From Novosphingobium rosa NBRC 15208 (GTDB taxonomy: Bacteria; Pseudomonadota; Alphaproteobacteria; Sphingomonadales; Sphingomonadaceae): a stretch of 64,000 bases of DNA. Location of the stretch: assembly GCF_001598555.1 (NCBI RefSeq), contig NZ_BCZE01000009.1, positions 1 to 64,000 of the forward strand. Direction: 5' to 3'. Numbering within the stretch: position 1 is the first letter of the stretch; each line of letters begins with the position of its first letter. The position numbers and the translations under genes were made by a program. The notes under the pieces were generated by a model, which saw only the letters and a list, made by a program, of their open reading frames with translations, was not told the DNA's origin and did no database searches. Below, one piece after another: positions 58,509 through 64,000 of this stretch.

Positions 58509-59959
58509 TGAAACGTCTTTTCCTTATGATGCCCCCAATGGCTTTGACTCTGGGGGCTGTGGCCGCTTGCACGTCGCTCGGCCCCAAGGCTGAAACCCCG
58601 GTCTCGCTGGCCCCCACCGGGGCCGGCAATGCCGAGATCCTGCCGGTCGATCCGGTCAGCGGTGAGCCGCAGCACTTCACCCAAGGCGCCAAGGTGCCCA
58701 CGCAATGGTGGAAGGGCTTCGGCAATGCCGATCTGGATGCGCTGGTCGAGTCTGCGCTGAAGGCCAACAATGATGTGGCGGCGGCTGACGCTGCCCTGCG
58801 TCAGGCCAAGGCGCTGGCCGGGGCGGCTGCGGGTGATCGCCTGCCTCAGGTCGATGTGGGCTATGGCGTGCAGCGCGCGCAGGTCTCCAATGTGATCTCG
58901 CCGCCTTTGGCCGATCCCAACCAGACGCTTTATACGCTGCATACGGCGACGGCCTCGGTAACCTTCCCGCTCGATGTGTTCGGCGGGGTGGCCAGCAAGG
59001 TGAAATCCGCGCGTGCTGCCGCTGCCGCTCAGGCATGGCGGACGCGCGCTGCCCGTACCACCGTGGTGGCCAATCTGGTGCTGGCGGTGGTGCAGCAGGC
59101 GGCTTTGGCCGATCAGGTGGCGGCGCAGCGTGAGGCGATTGCCTCGGCGCGCGGCGTGCTCGATCTGCTGAAGAAGCGTCAGGCGCTGGGCGCGGTGGGC
59201 GCTTCGGACATTGCCTCGCAGGAAACCCAGCTGGCGACGGCTGAAACGGCTCTGCCCGCACTGGAACGCAGCCAGCTGCACCAGCAGGCGCTGATCGCCG
59301 CGCTGATGGGCGTGGCGCCGGGCACGCCTTTGCCTACGCTGCCCAAGCTGTCCGAACTGCATCTGCCCGCCGACCTGCCGGTCTCGGTGCCTTCAGTGCT
59401 GGTGGCGGAGCGGCCCGATGTGCGCGCGGCTCAGGCCGCGATGCAGGGCGCGGCAGCCGATGTCGGCAGCGCCATTGCGGCGCGCCTGCCGGCGCTCAGC
59501 CTCGCAGCCAATGTCGGCGGGCAGGGGGAGACCTTCTCGCAGATGTTCCAGGGCGGCAATCTGTTCTGGACGCTGATGGGCAATGTCGCCCAGCCGATCT
59601 TCCATGGCGGGCAGCTGCTCAACCAGCAGCGCGCGGCCAAGGCGGCCTTCGACCAGTCCAAGGCGCAGTATCGCGCCAGCGTGTTGCAGGCCTTCGTGGA
59701 TGTGTCGGATGCGCTGGCGGGGCTGTCGGGCGACGGGCGGGCGCTGGACGCCGCCGCGCGGGCCGACGATGCCGCCTCGCGCCAGCTGACCTTCACCCGC
59801 CGCCAGCTTGAGCTGGGCGGGGTGGGCACGCTCGACCTGCTCAACGCGCAGAGTGCGCGGGCACAGGCGGCGGCGGCGCTGGTGGTGGCGCGCAGCAGCC
59901 GCTTTGCCGATACGGTGGCGCTCTATCAGGCGCTGGGCGGAGGCGTTTCCGCCGAATAA
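58508..59959 (+). CDS. NodT-family outer-membrane efflux lipoprotein
   Basis: 483 residues; ATG 58508 overlaps the pump stop by one base. Lipoprotein signal with LGAVAACTS (Cys near 21). Family features: WWKGFGNADLDALVESALKAN, VTFPLDVFGG, VLVAERPDVRAAQAAM and RRQLELGGVGTLDLLNAQ. It is the outer-membrane duct for the preceding adaptor and pump. A terminator follows. Confidence 0.95.
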   Translation: MKRLFLMMPPMALTLGAVAACTSLGPKAETPVSLAPTGAGNAEILPVDPVSGEPQHFTQGAKVPTQWWKGFGNADLDALVESALKANNDVAAADAALRQAKALAGAAAGDRLPQVDVGYGVQRAQVSNVISPPLADPNQTLYTLHTATASVTFPLDVFGGVASKVKSARAAAAAQAWRTRAARTTVVANLVLAVVQQAALADQVAAQREAIASARGVLDLLKKRQALGAVGASDIASQETQLATAETALPALERSQLHQQALIAALMGVAPGTPLPTLPKLSELHLPADLPVSVPSVLVAERPDVRAAQAAMQGAAADVGSAIAARLPALSLAANVGGQGETFSQMFQGGNLFWTLMGNVAQPIFHGGQLLNQQRAAKAAFDQSKAQYRASVLQAFVDVSDALAGLSGDGRALDAAARADDAASRQLTFTRRQLELGGVGTLDLLNAQSARAQAAAALVVARSSRFADTVALYQALGGGVSAE

Positions 59960-59982
59960 CAACAGCTTGGCGCAACAGGACA

Positions 59983-60016
59983 GGCGGCGTGGGGATCAGC
60001 CCCGCGCCGCCTTTCT
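59983..60016 (+). terminator. Terminator after the efflux operon
   Basis: GGCGGCG (59983-59989) pairs with CGCCGCC (60005-60011), with an inner GGGG/CCCC stem, followed by TTTCTT. It separates the efflux operon from the PadR gene. Confidence 0.85.
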
Positions 60017-60033
60017 TGTGCCTCTAAAAACCA

Positions 60034-60051
60034 TTCAAGATATATCTTGAA
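60034..60051 (+). promoter_or_regulatory. Perfect 18-bp palindrome, probable PadR operator
   Basis: TTCAAGATATATCTTGAA is a perfect inverted repeat 54 bases before the PadR start. Related half-sites (AAGAT ... ATCTT) follow at 60051-60075. PadR proteins commonly repress their own genes through such AT-rich palindromes. No second copy was found before the efflux operon. Confidence 0.65.
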
Positions 60052-60104
60052 AGATCGTGAGTAAGGCGTATCTTCTCCTCATGACAAGACTCACAGGAGA
60101 AAGA

Positions 60105-60848
60105 ATGATGAGGCATTTTCACGGACGTCGCTGCGGCGATGGTGAAAGGCATGAACGCCATGCGGAGCGACACGGCGAGCGACATGGCCATGGCCGCGCT
60201 GCCCGCATGATGCATATGATGATGGAGCGCGGCTTCGGCGAGCGCTTCGCCGGTCGCTTCGCCGGTCGCTTCGGCGGCGGTTTCGACGGCCCCGATGGCG
60301 AAGGCTTCGGGCGTGGCTTTGGTGGCCCGTTCGGGGGTGGTTTCGGCGGTGGTGGTCGGGGCGATGGTTTCGGTCGCGGCCGTCGCGGCAAGATGTTCAC
60401 CGGTGATGAACTGCGGCTGATGCTGCTCGCCCTGCTGGTCGAAAAGCCCGAGCATGGCTACCAGCTCAAGCGCCTCTTCGCCGAGCGCAGCAATGATGCC
60501 TATACGCCCAGCCCGGGCGTGCTCTACCCGCTGCTCTCGCTGCTCGAGGATGAAGAGATGATTGAGCATGCCGAAGGCGGCACCGGCTCCAAGCGCCAGT
60601 GGGTGCCGACCGATGCAGGCCGCGCCGAAGTCGAGACCAACAAGGAGGCTATCGAGGCGCTCTTCGCCCGTCTCGCCAAGCTGGGCGAAGCCAACAGCCG
60701 CACCGACAACGCTCCCGTGCGCCGTGCGGTCCACAACATGAAGGCCGCTCTGATGGAGCGTCTGAGCCGCGAAGGCGCCGACAGCGACATCGGTTTCGAC
60801 ATCGCCAAGATCATCGATGAGGCGACGCAGAAGATCGAAAGGCTCTGA
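60105..60848 (+). CDS. PadR-family regulator with His/Arg-rich and Gly/Phe-rich N-terminal extension
   Basis: 247 residues from ATG 60105 (or 60108), fixed by AGGAGA at 60095-60100. Residues 1-~45 are rich in His and Arg (ERHERHAERHGERHGHG). Residues ~45-95 are Gly/Phe/Arg-rich repeats (FAGRFAGRFGGGF, GGPFGGGFGGGG). The winged helix then begins at TGDELRLMLLALLVEKPEHG, with SNDAYTPSPGVLYPLLSLLE and WVPTDAGRAEVE, typical of PadR. A C-terminal helix would form the dimer. The His-rich tail beside a metal-type RND operon suggests metal binding, but this is inference. Confidence 0.9.
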   Translation: MMRHFHGRRCGDGERHERHAERHGERHGHGRAARMMHMMMERGFGERFAGRFAGRFGGGFDGPDGEGFGRGFGGPFGGGFGGGGRGDGFGRGRRGKMFTGDELRLMLLALLVEKPEHGYQLKRLFAERSNDAYTPSPGVLYPLLSLLEDEEMIEHAEGGTGSKRQWVPTDAGRAEVETNKEAIEALFARLAKLGEANSRTDNAPVRRAVHNMKAALMERLSREGADSDIGFDIAKIIDEATQKIERL

Positions 60849-60859
60849 AGAAAAGAGAA

Positions 60860-61094
60860 ATGCGAGGGCCCCTTAGCGAGCGCTTGTCGCGAGCGACAAG
60901 CTATGGCGTCCTCGCGCTCCCTTTAATGTCTACGTTGCGCCCTGACTATGCGGCGGGGCACGCATTCTTGGCGCCGCAGGCATCAAAAGCCTGCGGCGCT
61001 TTGCGCAGGTGGAGAGGCTGGGCGCAACCTCTCGGTGCCGCCGCCCCATCGCCGGGAGACGGAATGGGAGCGCGAGGGGGTAACCCCCTCGCAT
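60860..61094 (-). repeat. Dispersed intergenic repeat, copy C
   Basis: 235 bases in opposite orientation to A and B, with 9-bp inverted ends ATGCGAGGG (60860-60868) and CCCTCGCAT (61086-61094). It contains the GCTTGTCGC / GCGACAAGC hairpin of copy A, and the CAGGTGGAGAGGCTGGGCGC block shared with copy B. It occupies most of the 388-base gap between padR and the cytochrome gene; the remaining ~140 bases show only the cytochrome's ribosome-binding site. Confidence 0.8.
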
Positions 61095-61236
61095 GTTCTT
61101 TTTCGATCTCCCCCTGCAATCCGCAGGATAGATGATATGCATGCCGCAGGTGAATAGCGGATTGATCCCGGCCACCACCCTGTGACACTCCCCGCCACAA
61201 CGCGGAGGCATTTCCGCATGATTCGGAGAGTTTGCA

Positions 61237-61629
61237 ATGTTTGTGTCACTGCGTTCGGTTGCTCTGGGTGGTTTCGTGTCTGCCGCTTTGCTCTCTGCCA
61301 TGCCGGCCTATGCGGCGGGTGACGCGGCGGCGGGGGCGGCGCTGGTCAAGGCACGCTGCCAGATGTGCCATGTGCTGAACAAGGGCCAGAAGCCCACGGC
61401 GCTGGCGCCCAATCTCAATGGCGTTGTGGGCCGCAAGGCCGGTTCGGCCGGCGATTTCGCGCTCTATTCGCCCGCGCTGAAGTCCTCGGGCATCGTGTGG
61501 ACGCCTGCCAAGATCGATACGTTCCTGCAGGCTCCGGGCAAGCTGGTGCCGGGCACCAAGATGGTGATCAGCGTGGCCGATGCGAAGGACCGCGCCAACA
61601 TTGTGGCCTTCCTTGCCAGCAACAAGTAA
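61237..61629 (+). CDS. Class I c-type cytochrome, periplasmic
   Basis: 130 residues from ATG 61237 (GGAGAG upstream). Signal peptide 1-26 (SAALLSAMPAYAA), haem motif CQMCH near residue 41, GVVGRKAGSAGDFALYSPAL and the axial Met in GTKMVISV. It matches the cytochrome c2/c550 group that carries electrons in the periplasm. The redox partner is not identified by the neighbours. Confidence 0.94.
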   Translation: MFVSLRSVALGGFVSAALLSAMPAYAAGDAAAGAALVKARCQMCHVLNKGQKPTALAPNLNGVVGRKAGSAGDFALYSPALKSSGIVWTPAKIDTFLQAPGKLVPGTKMVISVADAKDRANIVAFLASNK

Positions 61630-61668
61630 TTAACCAAAGGCTCATCCCCTGCGTGCTAGAAGCGGGGG

Positions 61669-62445
61669 ATGAGCCTGAAGGTCGATCCGGTCCCTCATGA
61701 TCCGGGCCATTGGCACGGAGCCAATGGCTGGCAGGCGCGTGCGGGCAGCGCCGCGCTGGCTTTCGTGGTGCAGGCTCTGGTGCTGGCCGTGCTGCTGCTG
61801 GGCCTGAGCCCGGCGGCGCGGCAGGCGGTCAGGCAGAATGCGCTCGCGGCGTTTGTGGTGGAAGATACGCCGCCGCCCCCGCCGCCATCTCCGACAAAAA
61901 CGCTGCTTCATGCCGCGCCGCAAGCTGCGGCCTTGAGCGGTGCCGCCGGTGTCCATGCCGTGCCGCGCGCCGTGATCGCGCCTGTCCCCCTTGTTCCTTT
62001 GATCCGCCCGCCCGCGCCTCAGGTGGCTGCCTCTGGCGCTGCCGACACCTCGGGCATGCGCGATGCGGGAGCGGGCACGGGCGCTGGCGCAACCGGCGCC
62101 GGCGGTGGCAATGGCGCCAGCGGAGCCGGGCAGGGCGGTGGCGGCGGATCGGCGCTGGTGCAGACCGCTGGCAACATCGATTCGGCGAAGGACTATCCGC
62201 GCTCCGGGCGGGACGCGCGCATCGGCCATTCCGCGCTGATCGTCTTCACCGTGGGCGTGGATGGCCGCGCGCATGACTGCCATGTGCGCGAAAGCTCGGG
62301 CGATGCCGACAGCGATGCTATCACCTGCAAGCTGGCGCAGGACCGCTTCCGCTTCCGCCCGGCCACCGACAGTTCGGGCCGCCCTGTCGAGCAATTGCAC
62401 GGTTGGCGGCAAAGCTGGTTTTACGGGGCGGCTCCAAGACCTTGA
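61669..62445 (+). CDS. TonB-like energy transducer
   Basis: 258 residues. One N-terminal membrane helix (~27-47, ALAFVVQALVLAVLLLGL), a Pro-rich stretch (DTPPPPPPSP), a Gly/Ala-rich spacer and a C-terminal TonB-type domain (SALIVFTVGVDGRAHDCHV, FRFRPATDSSGRPVEQ). It lacks neighbouring exbB and exbD. TonB proteins couple proton motive force to outer-membrane receptors. Start ATG 61669 sits behind GCGGGGG. Confidence 0.82.
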   Translation: MSLKVDPVPHDPGHWHGANGWQARAGSAALAFVVQALVLAVLLLGLSPAARQAVRQNALAAFVVEDTPPPPPPSPTKTLLHAAPQAAALSGAAGVHAVPRAVIAPVPLVPLIRPPAPQVAASGAADTSGMRDAGAGTGAGATGAGGGNGASGAGQGGGGGSALVQTAGNIDSAKDYPRSGRDARIGHSALIVFTVGVDGRAHDCHVRESSGDADSDAITCKLAQDRFRFRPATDSSGRPVEQLHGWRQSWFYGAAPRP

Positions 62446-62538
62446 TCCCCCTTGACGCGGGCGTGGCAACCGCGAAGACTGCCCCATGCCGGTTGACGGA
62501 CCGTTCCAACCGGCGCGCATAAGAATGGGAGCCTGATC

Positions 62539-64000
62539 GTGTCCACCACCTACCCCGTGCCCGCCGAATGGGCGGCGCGCGCCTTGATCTCGGCGGAAGC
62601 CTATGCCGACAAATACCGCCAGTCGATCGAGGAGCCCGAGGCCTTCTGGCGGCAGGAAACCGCCCGGCTGGACTGGATCAGGCCCTGGACGCAGCTCAAC
62701 ACCTCCAGCTTCGATGAGGCCGATTTTGGCATCGGCTGGTTCACCGACGGCACGCTGAACGTCTCGGCCAATTGCCTTGACCGGCATCTGGCCGAGCGCG
62801 GCGAGCATACCGCCATCATCTGGGAAGGCGACGACGCCAGCCAGACCGTCCGCCTGACCTATCGCCAGTTGCATGCCGAGGTGTGCCGCTTCGCCAATGT
62901 GCTCAAAAAGCTGGGCGCCAAGCGCGGCGACCGCGTCACCATCTATCTGCCGATGATCCCCGAGGCGGCCGTCGCCATGCTGGCCTGCACCCGCATCGGC
63001 GCGATCCATTCCATCGTCTTTGCCGGCTTCAGCCCGGATGCTCTGGCCGGGCGCATCCTCGATTGCGGCTCCACGCTGGTGATCACCGCCGATGGCGGCA
63101 ACCGTGGCGGCAAGCTGGTCCCCCTGAAGGCCAATGTCGACAAGGCGCTGGAGCAGTGCCCCGATGTGTCCGCCGTGCTGGTGGTCGACCACGCGCAGAA
63201 CCCGGTGGAGATCGTGGAAGGCCGCGATGTCTGGTGGCTGGACGAGCGCGACGGCGTGTCTGCCGATTGCCCGCCCGAAGAAATGGGCGCGGAAGACCCG
63301 CTGTTCATCCTCTACACCAGCGGCTCGACCGGCAAGCCCAAGGGGGTGATGCACACCACCGGCGGCTATCTGACATGGGCCGCCATGACCCATGAGTATG
63401 TGTTCGATACGCGCCCTGACGACATTTACTGGTGCGCCGCCGATGTGGGCTGGGTGACGGGGCATTCCTATCTCGTCTATGGCCCGCTGGCCAATGGCGT
63501 CACCACCGTGATGTTCGAGGGCGTGCCCAATTACCCCGATTTCAGCCGCTTCTGGCAGATCGTGGACCGCTATCAGGTCACCACCTTCTACGGCGCTCCC
63601 ACCGCCCTGCGCGCCTTGATGCGCGAGGGCGACGAATGGGTGAAGAAGACCAGCCGCTCCAGCCTGCGCCTGCTTGGCAGCGTGGGCGAGCCGATCAACC
63701 CCGAAGCCTGGGAATGGTACTATCACGTGGTGGGCGAGGGCCGCTGCCCCATCGTCGACACCTGGTGGCAGACCGAAACCGGCGGCCAGATGATCACCCC
63801 TCTGCCCGGCGCGACGCCGCTGAAGCCCGGCAGCGCCAGCTGGCCGATGTTCGGCGTGGTGCCCCAGATCGTGGACGCCGACGGCAAGGTGCTGGACGGC
63901 GCCACCGAGGGCAACCTTGTCCTCGCGCAAAGCTGGCCGGGCCAGATGCGCAGCGTCTGGGGCGACCACGAGCGCTTCTTCCAGACCTATTTCACCACCT
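62539..64000 (+). CDS. acs: Acetyl-CoA synthetase, partial (3' end off the window)
   Basis: 487 codons are visible from GTG 62539, with GGGAG eight bases upstream. The adenylate-forming core is clear: [69 protein letters not shown] and [13 protein letters not shown]. It activates acetate to acetyl-CoA via acetyl-AMP. The C-terminal domain with the regulatory acetyl-lysine lies beyond the edge. Confidence 0.96.
   Translation, partial: MSTTYPVPAEWAARALISAEAYADKYRQSIEEPEAFWRQETARLDWIRPWTQLNTSSFDEADFGIGWFTDGTLNVSANCLDRHLAERGEHTAIIWEGDDASQTVRLTYRQLHAEVCRFANVLKKLGAKRGDRVTIYLPMIPEAAVAMLACTRIGAIHSIVFAGFSPDALAGRILDCGSTLVITADGGNRGGKLVPLKANVDKALEQCPDVSAVLVVDHAQNPVEIVEGRDVWWLDERDGVSADCPPEEMGAEDPLFILYTSGSTGKPKGVMHTTGGYLTWAAMTHEYVFDTRPDDIYWCAADVGWVTGHSYLVYGPLANGVTTVMFEGVPNYPDFSRFWQIVDRYQVTTFYGAPTALRALMREGDEWVKKTSRSSLRLLGSVGEPINPEAWEWYYHVVGEGRCPIVDTWWQTETGGQMITPLPGATPLKPGSASWPMFGVVPQIVDADGKVLDGATEGNLVLAQSWPGQMRSVWGDHERFFQTYFTT

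Overview
The window is high-GC and densely coding. It has the gene set of an alphaproteobacterium, most likely a member of the Sphingomonadaceae (Novosphingobium/Sphingobium-like). This is inferred from the NodT-type outer-membrane channels, an AlgE-like porin inside a nitrate operon, sdhC-sdhD-sdhA order, a single bifunctional Rsh protein and a complete glycogen operon. It is chromosomal housekeeping and metabolic DNA: no phage, insertion sequence, CRISPR array, rRNA or convincing tRNA was seen.

Layout. 1-7470 (minus strand): the 5' part of a very long collagen-like and Gly/Leu/Asn-repeat protein that runs off the left edge, a TolC/NodT-like outer-membrane protein with a Pro-rich tail just upstream of it, and a membrane MHYT-PAS-GGDEF-EAL cyclic-di-GMP protein. 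7741-9142: a possible small ORF, a LysR regulator and a run of five stem-loops ending in a terminator, which I propose as a structured RNA. 9145-20251: a nitrate/nitrite assimilation locus with a NarK transporter, a PP2C-kinase fusion, the NasT/NasS antitermination pair, a porin, nirB, nirD, cobA and convergent mobA. Two RNA leaders, one before the porin and one before nirB, each show two hexaloop hairpins with A at loop position 1 and G at position 4, overlapping an intrinsic terminator. This is the ANTAR-target architecture, so NasS/NasT probably control two separate antitermination points in one operon. No nitrate reductase gene lies in the window.

20254-33236: slt, dapA, bamD, an Rrf2 regulator, recN, an acetyltransferase, ligA, an exported methyltransferase-like protein and prmA. 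33459-36066: sdhCDA without sdhB. 36211-42527: two secreted M28 peptidases, a small secreted protein with a duplicated Cys motif, and the ppGpp synthetase/hydrolase. 42784-53770: glgP-glgB-glgC-glgA-pgm-glgX, mostly with overlapping start and stop codons. 54026-60848: a CusA/CzcA-like RND efflux operon (MFP, pump, OMF) followed by a PadR regulator with a His-rich and Gly/Phe-rich N-terminus and a perfect 18-bp palindrome before it. 61237-64000: a class I cytochrome c, a TonB-like protein and the 5' part of acetyl-CoA synthetase.

A family of intergenic repeats with GCGAGGG-type inverted ends occurs four times (near 23.6, 28.1, 32.1 and 61.0 kb), always between genes. The strongest candidates for something new are the structured RNA at 8956-9142, the paired ANTAR leaders, the giant repeat protein with its adjacent channel, and the dispersed repeat family.
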